A DNA stretch of 64,000 bases from Caballeronia turbans (lineage in GTDB: Bacteria; Pseudomonadota; Gammaproteobacteria; Burkholderiales; Burkholderiaceae), in the NCBI GenBank assembly GCA_001544655.2, contig FCOD02000033.1:1-64000 (forward strand), read 5' to 3'. The position numbers and the translations under genes are program-made. Shown here in pieces: positions 1 through 8,210 of this stretch (the first letter of the stretch is position 1; each line of letters begins with the position of its first letter). Below the pieces are notes generated by a model. That model was not told the DNA's origin, ran no database searches, and saw only the letters and a program-made list of their open reading frames with translations.

Positions 1-22
1 TGAAAGTAGGTAATCGTCAGGC
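1..22 (+). rRNA. rrf: 3' end of a 5S rRNA gene (partial)
   Basis: The first bases (TGAAAGTAGGTAATCGTCAG, then GC) match the conserved 3' end of Burkholderia 5S rRNA as I remember it, and a strong intrinsic terminator follows. Only the tail of the gene is in the window, so the rest of the rRNA operon should lie just upstream. The exact 3' nucleotide is approximate. Confidence 0.75.
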
Positions 23-38
23 TCCTCATGCGATAAAC

Positions 39-69
39 AAAAACCCCACCCCGCAAAGGTGGGGTTTTT
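39..69 (+). terminator. Intrinsic terminator of the rRNA operon
   Basis: A 12-bp perfect stem (AAAAACCCCACC at 39-50 and GGTGGGGTTTTT at 58-69) encloses a 7-base loop and ends in a T run. It directly follows the 5S rRNA end and should stop rRNA operon transcription before the SOS cassette. Confidence 0.9.
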
Positions 70-188
70 GCGTTTGGAAGCGCGAAAACGCTGGTAATCC
101 CATCGCAATTTCCTGTCTTATTCTTCGCCCTTGTGCTTCGTAACGAGCCTTCGGCACCTCCAGATGTTTACCCGCCCTCAAAAAAATA

Positions 189-204
189 CTGTATAAATAT
201 ACAG
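189..204 (+). promoter_or_regulatory. LexA (SOS) box upstream of imuA
   Basis: CTGTATAAATATACAG is a perfect 16-bp palindrome fitting the LexA consensus CTGT-N8-ACAG with an all-A/T centre. It lies about 70 bp before the imuA start and overlaps -10-like AT-rich sequence, the expected place for repression. It predicts DNA-damage induction of imuA-imuB-dnaE2. The 70-274 interval holds nothing else I can identify. Confidence 0.93.
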
Positions 205-274
205 TAAAACCAAAGACCGCCGAGTGCTCGCACCGTGAGCAGGCCCTTGCATTCGCGCTGGACGGGGAAAACTC

Positions 275-1138
275 ATGGGTGCAGCACTTTCATTGCTCGA
301 CATCGGGCTGACATCGCATCTGCAGCGTCAGATCTGGCAGGGCAGTCCGATCAACGATCCCGAGTCGAACATCATCTCGAGCGGATTCCGGACGCTTGAT
401 CTGGCCTTGCCCGGCGCTGGCTGGATGCCCGGCACAGTCACCGAGTTACTGATCGAAGAGAGCGGCGTGGGCGAAATCAGATTGCTCGCGCGCACGCTTC
501 GAGAACTGACAGGGGGCAAAGATCGCTCCGTCATCTTCATCGCGCCACCGTGGAAGCCCAATCTGGCCGCGCTTCGGGCGATGAAAATCGCGGTCGATAA
601 ACTGGTCTGGGTCAAGGCGCCCGAAGATCAGGTGCTCTGGGCCGCAGAGCAGTCGCTGAAGCAGGAAGGCATCGGCGCTGTGCTGATCTGGCTGCCTCAA
701 GTGCGTCCGGAAGCACTGCGGAGGCTGCAAGTCGCCGCTCAGGAAGCGCAGTCGCTGGCGTTCCTGTTCCGCCCGCTCAAAGCGGCGAAGCAATCATCCG
801 CCGCGCCATTGCGCATGGTCTGCAAACCGATACTCCCCGCCAGCGCACAGACGATGAACCGTCGCGAATGGATGCAAGCCGTCATGCTCGAAATCGACAT
901 CATCAAGCGGCGTGGCCCACTGTTGGGCAAGCCGCTGCGATTGAGCTTGCCGCTGCAGATGCCTGCTCTGCCCGAACATATTCGTCGTGCGCATCAGGCA
1001 AGGAAAGCACGAGAGGTCAAACATGTTGTGGATAGCGGTGACATTGCCGCTTTTATCGCTCGAAGCAGTCAGGCCGCCCTCGATGCCCTCGACATCGGGG
1101 AATTCGATCTCGCCTGGAGCAACATCGACGCCGAATGA
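275..1138 (+). CDS. imuA: Translesion synthesis accessory protein ImuA
   Basis: A 287-residue RecA/SulA-related protein, the first gene of the imuA-imuB-dnaE2 mutasome cassette. Residues about 36-75 (FRTLDLALPGAGW, then GTVTELL) occupy the position of the RecA nucleotide-binding core, but I see no canonical Walker A GxxxxGKT, as is usual for this divergent family. The ATG has a good ribosome site (GGGGAA) and lies about 70 bp after a perfect LexA box. The 3' end overlaps the likely imuB start by 116 bases. In Caulobacter and mycobacteria the equivalent proteins help recruit DnaE2 for error-prone lesion bypass. The assignment rests mainly on the cassette and the LexA site. Confidence 0.9.
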   Translation: MGAALSLLDIGLTSHLQRQIWQGSPINDPESNIISSGFRTLDLALPGAGWMPGTVTELLIEESGVGEIRLLARTLRELTGGKDRSVIFIAPPWKPNLAALRAMKIAVDKLVWVKAPEDQVLWAAEQSLKQEGIGAVLIWLPQVRPEALRRLQVAAQEAQSLAFLFRPLKAAKQSSAAPLRMVCKPILPASAQTMNRREWMQAVMLEIDIIKRRGPLLGKPLRLSLPLQMPALPEHIRRAHQARKAREVKHVVDSGDIAAFIARSSQAALDALDIGEFDLAWSNIDAE

Positions 1139-2690
1139 CATTCGCGCCAGCGATATCGATCAGCCATGCTTCGCGCTCGCGGATCACGCGCGCATCCTGA
1201 TGCCCGATCTCGTCGCGTTTCGGCTCGGCGTGCGGCCCGGCAGCACGCGCTCGCATGCGTTCGCGCTGGCGCCGCAACTGACGCTGCTCGCCATCGACAT
1301 GCGTGAAGAGCAAAACGCGCTCGAAGCTGTTGCGCTGGCGTTGCTCGCGTTTTCGCCCAAAGTCGTGCTGGCCCATGCGAATACGGTGCTGCTCGAAGTT
1401 GGCGCGAGCATGCGGCTCTTCGGCGGCTTGCGCGCATTGCTGTCCAAGGTGACATCGACGGTAAAAGGATGCGGTTTCACCTCGCGCATGGGCTGCGCGC
1501 CGACGGCGTGGGGCGCATGGCTGCTGGCTCACGCGCGCACGCGTCGTGTTACGCGGCGCGTACGCATCGTGAAAGAGACGACGCTCGTCCATGTGCTCGA
1601 TGCGTTGCCCGTATCGCTCATCCCGTCGGCGCATTCGCACGGCAACGTGTTCGAGCAGATCGGCTGCGCAACGCTCGCCGATTTGCGTCGTCTGCCGCGC
1701 AAGGGCGTCGCGCGACGGTTCGGTCAGGGCATCCTGCAATGGCTCGCGCAAGCATATGGACAGGCACCCGATCCGCGCGAGGCGTTCTGCGCGCCGGCGT
1801 CGTTCGAGGCTCGGCTCGAATTGCAGGCGCGCGTGGAAAGCGCCGAGGCGTTGCTGTTCGCCGCCCGCCGGCTTGTGTTGCAACTCGCCGGCTGGCTGAG
1901 CGCGCATCATGCGGCGGTCAGTGAATTTTCGCTCTTGCTCGAGCACGAGTTGGCTGCCCGTCACGCGCCGAAAACGTCGACATTCAAGGTAGCCTGGGCC
2001 GTGCCGACGCGCGAAGCCGATCACATCCTCTGGCTGCTGCGCGAGAAACTGAATCAGACGACGCTCGCAGCGCCCGTGATCGAGATGAAGCTTCTTGCCG
2101 ACAAGGTCAGCGAGCATGCGCCGCCGGCCGAGACCTTGTTTCCGATGCCCGGTTCCGACAGCGAATCGATGGCGCAACTGCTCGAACGTCTGAGCGCGCG
2201 GCTCGGCGCCGAGAACGTCGTGCAGCTGGTCGCGCGAGACGATCATCGGCCCGAAGCGGCGATGACAGTCGAAGCTTATAAGCCTGCAAGCGAGACGAAG
2301 CCGAAGCGCGGGAAGAAATCGTCAAAGACGCAAGTGGCAAAAGCAGATACGCCGACCGAAACCGAACCCGAGGCGCAAATCGAGGCGCAAACCGAGGCGC
2401 AAACCGAATCCGGCGGGCCGCTCGAGCTTCCCGATCGGGCCGTTCCCTCGCAGCCGCGCCCGTCGTGGATACTCGAGACACCGCAAAAGCTGATCTTGCG
2501 CAACGAGCGCCCGTTTTACCGACGCCCGCTGAAGCTGATCAGCCGGACCGAGCGCATCGAGGCGGGATGGTGGGACGGCAATGGTGTCCAGCGCGATTAC
2601 TACGTCGCCGCCGACGATCGCGGCCGCATGTTCTGGCTTTATCGCGAACGTCTCACCGGCAGTTGGTTCCTGCACGGTTTTTTCGGATGA
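1023..2690 (+). CDS. imuB: Inactive Y-family polymerase-like protein ImuB
   Basis: About 555 residues with a Y-family DNA polymerase-like fold. It lacks the catalytic acidic residues: the N-terminus (LWIAVTLPLLSLEAV) has no aspartate, and the usual S-x-D-E site reads EVGASMRLF. This fits ImuB, a scaffold that links DnaE2 to the beta clamp rather than a polymerase. The frame is open from a GTG at 987, but I chose ATG 1023 because MLWIAV is the typical ImuB start and a GAGAGG ribosome site precedes it. Residues about 420-475 form a charged low-complexity linker before a conserved C-terminal domain ending HGFFG. It belongs to the SOS-controlled operon with imuA and dnaE2. Confidence 0.92.
   Translation: MLWIAVTLPLLSLEAVRPPSMPSTSGNSISPGATSTPNDIRASDIDQPCFALADHARILMPDLVAFRLGVRPGSTRSHAFALAPQLTLLAIDMREEQNALEAVALALLAFSPKVVLAHANTVLLEVGASMRLFGGLRALLSKVTSTVKGCGFTSRMGCAPTAWGAWLLAHARTRRVTRRVRIVKETTLVHVLDALPVSLIPSAHSHGNVFEQIGCATLADLRRLPRKGVARRFGQGILQWLAQAYGQAPDPREAFCAPASFEARLELQARVESAEALLFAARRLVLQLAGWLSAHHAAVSEFSLLLEHELAARHAPKTSTFKVAWAVPTREADHILWLLREKLNQTTLAAPVIEMKLLADKVSEHAPPAETLFPMPGSDSESMAQLLERLSARLGAENVVQLVARDDHRPEAAMTVEAYKPASETKPKRGKKSSKTQVAKADTPTETEPEAQIEAQTEAQTESGGPLELPDRAVPSQPRPSWILETPQKLILRNERPFYRRPLKLISRTERIEAGWWDGNGVQRDYYVAADDRGRMFWLYRERLTGSWFLHGFFG
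2370..2405 (+). repeat. Three 12-bp tandem repeats inside imuB
   Basis: Three consecutive copies of GAGGCGCAAAYC (2370-2381, 2382-2393, 2394-2405) encode EAQI-EAQT-EAQT in the ImuB linker. Copies 2 and 3 are identical and copy 1 differs at one base. The unit is a multiple of three, so changes in copy number would keep the frame. Confidence 0.85.
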
Positions 2691-2697
2691 TGCCGCC

Positions 2698-5600
2698 GTG
2701 GATGATTTGAACGACATCATCGGCCTCGATGAAGATGACGAAGGCGACGACAAGGCCGCGGTTCTCGGCGCGATGTCGGCCTCGGCGCTGTTGCCCGGTT
2801 ATGCCGAACTGCATTGCCTGAGCAACTTTTCGTTTCTGCGCGGCGCATCGCATCCGCAGGAACTGGCCGCGGCAGCGCTCGAGCACGGCTATACCGCGCT
2901 CGCGATCACGGACGAATGCTCGCTCGCGGGCGTCGTGCGTGCGCATGCCGCGATCAAGGACATCGAAGCGAAGGCGCGCGCCGACGCCGAAGCCGCGCAG
3001 CTTGCAGGCGAGCCGCCGCCCAAAAAGCAGGATCTGAAACTGATCATCGGCAGCGAACTGCATCTCACCGATGCCGACGGCGAGCCGTTCTGCACGCTCA
3101 TCGCGCTTGCGACGAATCGGGCGGGCTACGGCAACCTGTCGGAGCTCATTTCGCACGCGCGCGCTCGTTCGCCCAAGGGCAGTTACAAGATAGGCCCGGA
3201 GGACTTCACGGACCCCGCCGCGTCATCCAACGCGGCGGATCTGCGCGGCGATATTGCGCATCTGAAGCACTTGCCGGATTGCATCCTGATTCTCGTGCCG
3301 CAGAGATCGGCGACGCTCGCCGATACGCTCGACCGCGCGCACTGGCTGGCCGGCTTTGCCGCGAGGCGTGCGTGGCTCGCGCTTGAGCTCTGGCAGGACG
3401 GTAGCGACGACGAGCGTCTTGCTTCCTGTCGTGTGATCGCCGAAGCGAGCGGATTGCCGCTCGTCGCGGCGAGCGGCGCGCTGATGCACGCGCGCTCCCG
3501 CAAGCCTTTGCAGGACACGCTGACCGCGATCCGCCTGAACCGGCCTCTTGCCGAATGCGGCTACGCGCTCGAAGCGAACGCGGAGCGACATCTGCGCACG
3601 CGGTTGCGCATCGGCGCGCTGTATCCAAAAGAGGCGATCCGGGAAACGCTGAAGGTGGCGGCCCGCTGCACCTTCAATCTCGAGGAACTCAAATACGAAT
3701 ACCCCGAAGAGCTGGTGCCGCCCGGCGAGACGCCCGCGAGCTATCTGCGCAAACGCGTGATCGCGGGCGCGCTGCAACGCTGGCCGAACGGCATGGATGC
3801 CGAGACGATCGGTCTCATCGATAAAGAGCTGGCGCTCGTCGCCAGGCTGGAATACGAGAAGTACTTCCTGACTGTCTATGACATCGTCGCCTTTGCGCGC
3901 AGCAAGGGCATTTTGTGTCAGGGGCGAGGCTCGGCGGCGAACTCGATCATTTGCTATTGCCTGTTCATCACCGAACTCGATCCGGTCCGGATGGGCTTGC
4001 TGATCGAGCGCTTCATCTCGCAAGCGCGCAACGAGCCGCCCGATATCGACGTCGATTTCGAGCACCAGCGGCGCGAGGAAGTCATCCAGTACATCTATCA
4101 GAAGTATGGGCGGCATCGCGCGTCGCTGGCGGCGTCGCTCATCACGTATCACACGCGCAGCGCGCTGAAGGATGTCGGCAAGGCGCTCGGGCTCGATGCG
4201 TCGCTGATCGAGCGCATCGGGAAGTCGCAGCAGTGGTGGGACGGACCGTCCGCGGTGGCGGGTTATCTCAGGGAAGCGGGCTTCAGCGACGATTCCCACG
4301 TCACGAAGCATCTCATCCGTTTGACGCGCGAACTGCGAGGCTTTCCGCGGCATCTGTCGCAGCACGTCGGCGGTTTCGTGATCGCGCGGGAACGCTTGTC
4401 GCGGCTCGTGCCGATCGAAAACGCCGCGATGAAAGACCGCTGCGTGATTCAGTGGGACAAGGACGACATCGATCAGCTGAAGCTCCTGAAAGTGGACGTG
4501 CTCGCGCTCGGCATGCTGTCGGCGATCCGGCGCGCCCTCGAATTCGTCGCGCTGCGGCGCGGCGTGCCGGGTTTCGGGCTGTCGCATATTCGCCGCGAGG
4601 ACAAGGCCGTCTACGAGATGTGCTGCCGCGCGGACACCATCGGCGTGTTTCAGATCGAATCGCGCGCACAGCAAAGCATGCTGCCGCGCTTGCGGCCGCA
4701 GAAGTACTACGACCTCGTGATCGAAGTGGCGATCGTGCGGCCCGGCCCGATTCAGGGCGGCATGGTGCATCCGTATCTGCGCCGCAAACAGGGACTGGAA
4801 GAGGAGGAGTATCCGAAAGAGGAGCTACGGCCGGTGCTCGGCCGCACGCTCGGCGTGCCGATCTTTCAGGAGCAGGTGATGAAGCTCGCGATGGTTGCGG
4901 CGGGCTACACGGCGGAACAGGCCGATCAATTGCGCCGGGCGATGGCCGCGTGGCGTCGCGGCAGTCATCTGGAGAAATATCAGGCCGATCTCATGAAGAA
5001 GATGCTTGCGCGCGGCTACGAGCACGATTTCGCCGCGCGTGTGTGCAAGCAGATCGAGGGATTCGGCGAATATGGCTTTCCGGAGAGTCACTCGGCGAGC
5101 TTCGCGCTGCTTGTTTATTTCAGCGCGTGGATCAAGCGTTACGAGCCCGCCGCGTTTCTGGCCGGTTTGCTGAACAGCCAGCCGCTCGGGTTCTATTCGC
5201 CGTCGCAACTCGTGCAGGACGCACGGCGTCACGGCGTGCCGGTGTTCGCGCCCGATGTTTCCCTGAGCGATTGGGAATCGGTGCTGGAAGCGCGGTCCGG
5301 TAACGGCGAGCGCGTCGTGTTCGATGCCGGCAAGGAGCGGCGGCGTCAGCAGTTCTATGGCGCGGCCGCGTCGGATCGCGTGTTTCGGAAGACCGTGCGA
5401 CGAGCGGCGCGCAGCTTTAGAAAGCGCGTCGAGCTGGATGGACGGCAATACGGCGCGAAAGGGCCGGGCGTGCGGATCGGCCTGCAACTGATCAAGGGTC
5501 TTCCGCAAGCGGCGGCCGAGCGGATCATGGCAGCGCGCGCGCAGGCGCCCTTCGTCGATGTCGACGATCTCACGCGCCGTGCCGCCTTGTCGCGACGCGA

Positions 5601-6168
5601 ACTCGAAGCGCTCGCGGCGGCCAATGCGCTCGCGAGCATCGCGGGGCATCGGCGTCAGGCGTGGTGGGCGGTCACGGCGCAACAGCGCGCGCCGGAATTG
5701 CTGCGAGATGCGCCGATGAGCGAGACGCCGCTCATGCTGCCGGAAGCATCGGAAGGCCGCGAAATCGTCGACGACTACGCGAGTCTCGGACTCACGCTCA
5801 ATCGTCATCCGCTCGCGCTGTTGCGCGGCAAGCTTGCGCGCCTGCGTTTCAAGACCGCCGCCGAACTCGCGGAAATCAGAAACGGACGCGTCGTGCGGGC
5901 GTGCGGCATCGTGACGGTGCGGCAAAGGCCAGGCACGGCGAACGGCACGATCTTCGTGTCGATCGAGGACGAAACCGGTGCGATCAACGTGATCGTCTGG
6001 CCGGGCCTCGTCGAGAAACAGCGCAAAGTGCTGCTAGGGGCGTCGCTGCTCGGCGTGCACGGCGTCTGGCAAATGGACGGCGACATGCGTCATCTCGTGG
6101 CGCAACGGCTCGAAGACCATAGCGCGCTGCTCGGCCGCCTCGCCGCCCCCAGCCGCGATTTTCACTGA
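2698..6168 (+). CDS. dnaE2: Error-prone DNA polymerase DnaE2
   Basis: About 1156 residues, a C-family DNA polymerase III alpha paralogue used for SOS translesion synthesis. An N-terminal PHP domain begins at YAELHCLSNFSFLRGASH, the PDIDVDFE motif with catalytic aspartates lies near residue 448, and an OB-fold near the C-terminus begins VRACGIVTV. The start is uncertain: GTG 2698 lies 7 bases after the imuB stop, while ATG 2773 would give a 1131-residue protein without the acidic leader. An Arg-rich stretch (5290-5465) looks inserted before the conserved GLQLIKGLP segment. The 3' end overlaps the convergent reductase gene by 7 bases. Confidence 0.95.
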   Translation: MDDLNDIIGLDEDDEGDDKAAVLGAMSASALLPGYAELHCLSNFSFLRGASHPQELAAAALEHGYTALAITDECSLAGVVRAHAAIKDIEAKARADAEAAQLAGEPPPKKQDLKLIIGSELHLTDADGEPFCTLIALATNRAGYGNLSELISHARARSPKGSYKIGPEDFTDPAASSNAADLRGDIAHLKHLPDCILILVPQRSATLADTLDRAHWLAGFAARRAWLALELWQDGSDDERLASCRVIAEASGLPLVAASGALMHARSRKPLQDTLTAIRLNRPLAECGYALEANAERHLRTRLRIGALYPKEAIRETLKVAARCTFNLEELKYEYPEELVPPGETPASYLRKRVIAGALQRWPNGMDAETIGLIDKELALVARLEYEKYFLTVYDIVAFARSKGILCQGRGSAANSIICYCLFITELDPVRMGLLIERFISQARNEPPDIDVDFEHQRREEVIQYIYQKYGRHRASLAASLITYHTRSALKDVGKALGLDASLIERIGKSQQWWDGPSAVAGYLREAGFSDDSHVTKHLIRLTRELRGFPRHLSQHVGGFVIARERLSRLVPIENAAMKDRCVIQWDKDDIDQLKLLKVDVLALGMLSAIRRALEFVALRRGVPGFGLSHIRREDKAVYEMCCRADTIGVFQIESRAQQSMLPRLRPQKYYDLVIEVAIVRPGPIQGGMVHPYLRRKQGLEEEEYPKEELRPVLGRTLGVPIFQEQVMKLAMVAAGYTAEQADQLRRAMAAWRRGSHLEKYQADLMKKMLARGYEHDFAARVCKQIEGFGEYGFPESHSASFALLVYFSAWIKRYEPAAFLAGLLNSQPLGFYSPSQLVQDARRHGVPVFAPDVSLSDWESVLEARSGNGERVVFDAGKERRRQQFYGAAASDRVFRKTVRRAARSFRKRVELDGRQYGAKGPGVRIGLQLIKGLPQAAAERIMAARAQAPFVDVDDLTRRAALSRRELEALAAANALASIAGHRRQAWWAVTAQQRAPELLRDAPMSETPLMLPEASEGREIVDDYASLGLTLNRHPLALLRGKLARLRFKTAAELAEIRNGRVVRACGIVTVRQRPGTANGTIFVSIEDETGAINVIVWPGLVEKQRKVLLGASLLGVHGVWQMDGDMRHLVAQRLEDHSALLGRLAAPSRDFH

Positions 6169-7100
6169 TCCGGCATGCCCGGATAGTTCTCGAGCAGTCT
6201 GGCAATCGCGCTATCGAACGGCGTACGCCGGCCGATGCCCAGCGCATCCAGCCGGCCGGAATCGAGATGACAGTCGCGCGGGCGCGGCGTCGTGTCAGCA
6301 GGCGTGCGTTGCGCGACGAGTTTTGCGTCCACTTTCAATGCCCGCGCGATGCGTTGGGCGATGTCGAACTTCGTCATCGGTTCGTCGCCGGACCATTGCG
6401 TGATGCCGGAGATCGTCGCGCCCTTCGCGTGATGTTCGAGCATGCCGCGAATCACCGCGGCGACATCGGGCGTGAAAGTCGGATAGCGCGTCGCCCAGGC
6501 GTCCATCGACGCGGGCGGGCTCGCCGGATCGGCTGATTTGACGATGGCGGGCGTGAGGCTCGTCACGGCCGATTCGTTCCAGTCCGTGAACGGACCATAA
6601 AGCAGCGGCAGGCGCAGCACGCAGGACGCCGGGTCGCTCGCGAGCAACGCGCGTTCGCCGTCCAGCTTGCTCTGTCCGTAGGCGTTGAGCGGCGCGGGCG
6701 CATCGTCGGGAAAATAGGGCGGGGCGGTGCCGTCGAACACGTAATCGGTCGAGATCGACAGGACCCACGCACCGAGCGCGCGCGCTTCGCTCGCGATCAC
6801 GCTCAACGCATCGACGTTCAGTGCGCGTGCACGCGCCGGATCGTTTTCGCAGATGTCCGGACGCCGTTCCGCCGCCGCGACCACGATTGCATCGGGCGCG
6901 AACTCACGAAAGAAGGCGGACACGGCGTCTCGGTCGAGCAGATCGAGTTGCGCGTTCTGTGCGTCGGCGCGGCTGTGGGCCGTGCGCACGATGCGCCATT
7001 GTCTCGCGCCGGTCGCGCTTGCCAGTTCGCCGGCGATGGCGCGTCCCAGCAATCCGGACGCGCCGATAAGCGCGACGGTGAAATCCTCGCTCCTTCTCAT
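6162..7100 (-). CDS. RmlD-like SDR oxidoreductase
   Basis: A 312-residue extended short-chain dehydrogenase resembling dTDP-4-dehydrorhamnose reductase (RmlD). It shows the N-terminal NAD(P) motif GASGLLGR, the RmlD-type STDYVFDG segment and the active-site YGQSK (YxxxK). I placed the start at 7100, where ATG overlaps the copZ stop as ATGA; the open frame continues to 7274, but that part is an Arg-rich shadow of copZ. No other deoxysugar genes are nearby, so a rhamnose-pathway role is unlikely from context. Coupling to copZ puts it under the CueR-type promoter. Its substrate is unknown. Confidence 0.85.
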   Translation of the reverse strand: MRRSEDFTVALIGASGLLGRAIAGELASATGARQWRIVRTAHSRADAQNAQLDLLDRDAVSAFFREFAPDAIVVAAAERRPDICENDPARARALNVDALSVIASEARALGAWVLSISTDYVFDGTAPPYFPDDAPAPLNAYGQSKLDGERALLASDPASCVLRLPLLYGPFTDWNESAVTSLTPAIVKSADPASPPASMDAWATRYPTFTPDVAAVIRGMLEHHAKGATISGITQWSGDEPMTKFDIAQRIARALKVDAKLVAQRTPADTTPRPRDCHLDSGRLDALGIGRRTPFDSAIARLLENYPGMPDQ

Positions 7101-7303
7101 GCCGACGCGACGCCGACGACGGTATAGCCGGCCTCGTCGATGGCTTCCTTCAGCGCGTCGTTCGACTGCCCGGACTCGACGGCGACCGTGCCGCGCTCCA
7201 GATCGACGCGAACCTGCGCCTGCGGATCGATTTCCTGGATCGAGCGCGTGACGGCCGCGACGCAGTGCTGGCAACTCATGCCCTGAACTTCGAACTCGGT
7301 CAT
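7097..7303 (-). CDS. copZ: Copper chaperone, heavy-metal-associated (HMA) domain
   Basis: A 68-residue protein made of one HMA domain. The metal-binding GMSCQHC motif lies at residues 8-14, and the expected ferredoxin-like pattern follows, ending ALKEAIDEAGY. Such cytosolic proteins bind Cu(I) and hand it to P1B-type ATPases; none is encoded here. The ATG is preceded by AGAGGAAA. It is divergent from cueR across a perfect palindrome, so copper induction is expected. Its stop overlaps the start of the RmlD-like gene by 4 bases, implying translational coupling. Confidence 0.92.
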   Translation of the reverse strand: MTEFEVQGMSCQHCVAAVTRSIQEIDPQAQVRVDLERGTVAVESGQSNDALKEAIDEAGYTVVGVASA

Positions 7304-7345
7304 TGCGATTTCCTCTTTAAAAAGCCTGGATTAACGTCATCGTAT

Positions 7346-7366
7346 ACCTTCCCATCATGGGAAGGT
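7346..7366. promoter_or_regulatory. CueR operator between copZ and cueR
   Basis: ACCTTCCC-ATCAT-GGGAAGGT is a perfect inverted repeat of two 8-bp arms around 5 bases, closely matching known CueR/MerR-family operators. It is the only strong dyad in the 97-bp divergent gap. TATAC-type -10 sequences abut both ends, as expected when the activator sits between -35 and -10 elements with a long spacer. Confidence 0.9.
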
Positions 7367-7400
7367 GTAGAGTCGGGATGACATTTTTTCAGGAGCGAAC

Positions 7401-7787
7401 ATGAACATCGGTGAAGCGGCCCGTGCCTCGGGCGTGACGGCGAAGATGATCCGCTACTACGAGAGTGTCGGCTTGCTGAATCCGGTCGGGCGGACGTCGT
7501 CGGGATATCGCGTGTACGGTGATCAGGAGGTGCATGCGCTGCGCTTTGTACGACAGGCGCGCCGGCTTGGCTTTCTCGTCGAAGACATCCGTAAGCTACT
7601 TGCTTTATGGCAGGACCGCTCGCGGGCGAGCGCCGAAGTGAAGTCGATCGCACTGGAACATGTCGCGGAACTGGACCGGCGAATCGCCGAATTGACGGAA
7701 ATGCGCGACACGCTGTCGCACTTGGCGGCCCACTGCCACGGCGATACACGACCGGACTGCCCGATCTTGGACAATCTGTCGCAGTAG
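7401..7787 (+). CDS. cueR: Cu(I)-responsive MerR-family regulator CueR
   Basis: A 128-residue MerR-family activator. The N-terminal winged helix begins MNIGEAARASGVTAKMIRYY, a dimerisation helix follows, and the C-terminal metal loop has cysteines at residues 112 and 120 (CHGDTRPDC), the same positions as the Cu(I) ligands of E. coli CueR. Ribosome site CAGGAG lies 7 bases before the ATG. It is divergent from copZ and should control both promoters through the palindrome at 7346-7366. The cysteine spacing favours a Cu/Ag/Au sensor over mercury or zinc sensors. Confidence 0.92.
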   Translation: MNIGEAARASGVTAKMIRYYESVGLLNPVGRTSSGYRVYGDQEVHALRFVRQARRLGFLVEDIRKLLALWQDRSRASAEVKSIALEHVAELDRRIAELTEMRDTLSHLAAHCHGDTRPDCPILDNLSQ

Positions 7788-7942
7788 ACGCACCAATTCG
7801 GTGCGTAAATAGGCGCCTGATTTTCAAGACCTGGTAATTGTCCGAAAAATCAGAACCTTAGGCAATAATTTACACTGCACCATTCCGAAACTGAATGCAC
7901 AGTATTCAAGCATTTCACTACCCGGGCGCGGACGTTCTCCTC

Positions 7943-7948
7943 TATAAT
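7943..7948 (+). promoter_or_regulatory. Probable -10 element before the DUF3563 gene
   Basis: TATAAT lies about 75 bp upstream of the ATG at 8022. No good -35 sits 16-18 bp upstream, so the promoter may need an activator. The transcribed leader would contain a 7-bp stem (ATCCCTG 7972-7978 with CAGGGAT 7991-7997). Nothing else is identifiable between the cueR stop and this gene. Confidence 0.45.
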
Positions 7949-8021
7949 CCGGGTATTCCCTAGTGCGGGTAATCCCTGACCCGAAAATGCCAGGGATCTT
8001 TTAAAGACCTTGGAGAACACC

Positions 8022-8168
8022 ATGTTTGCATTTCTGATCGAAAAACTGAGCTTTTGGTTCGAAGCCGCCGAGCAGCGTCGCCGTGAAGCGTACCTTGCTC
8101 AATCCACGGACATCGTCCAGCTCGAACAGCGTATCCGATCGCTCGAAACGAACGGCTATAACGCGTAA
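8022..8168 (+). CDS. DUF3563 family microprotein
   Basis: A 48-residue protein beginning MFAFLIEKLSFWFEAAEQRR and ending ETNGYNA. It has a short amphipathic, aromatic N-terminal helix and then a charged segment rich in Gln, Glu and Arg that looks helical. It matches the DUF3563 family, common in Burkholderia and of unknown function. GGAGAAC at 8011-8017 is well placed before the ATG. It stands alone, with a likely -10 at 7943 and a strong terminator at 8211. Such proteins may associate with membranes through the first helix, but that is inference. Confidence 0.85.
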   Translation: MFAFLIEKLSFWFEAAEQRRREAYLAQSTDIVQLEQRIRSLETNGYNA

Positions 8169-8210
8169 GCGTTCCGTTCTGGCGTGGAAAAACGCCAACG
8201 TGAAAGTTGG

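Noticed and set aside
987-1022. GTG start at 987 for imuB
   Set aside because: ATG 1023 gives the typical ImuB N-terminus and has a better ribosome site.
7101-7274. Extension of the RmlD-like protein upstream of 7100
   Set aside because: The extra residues are Arg-rich, overlap copZ in another frame and precede the NAD motif abnormally far.
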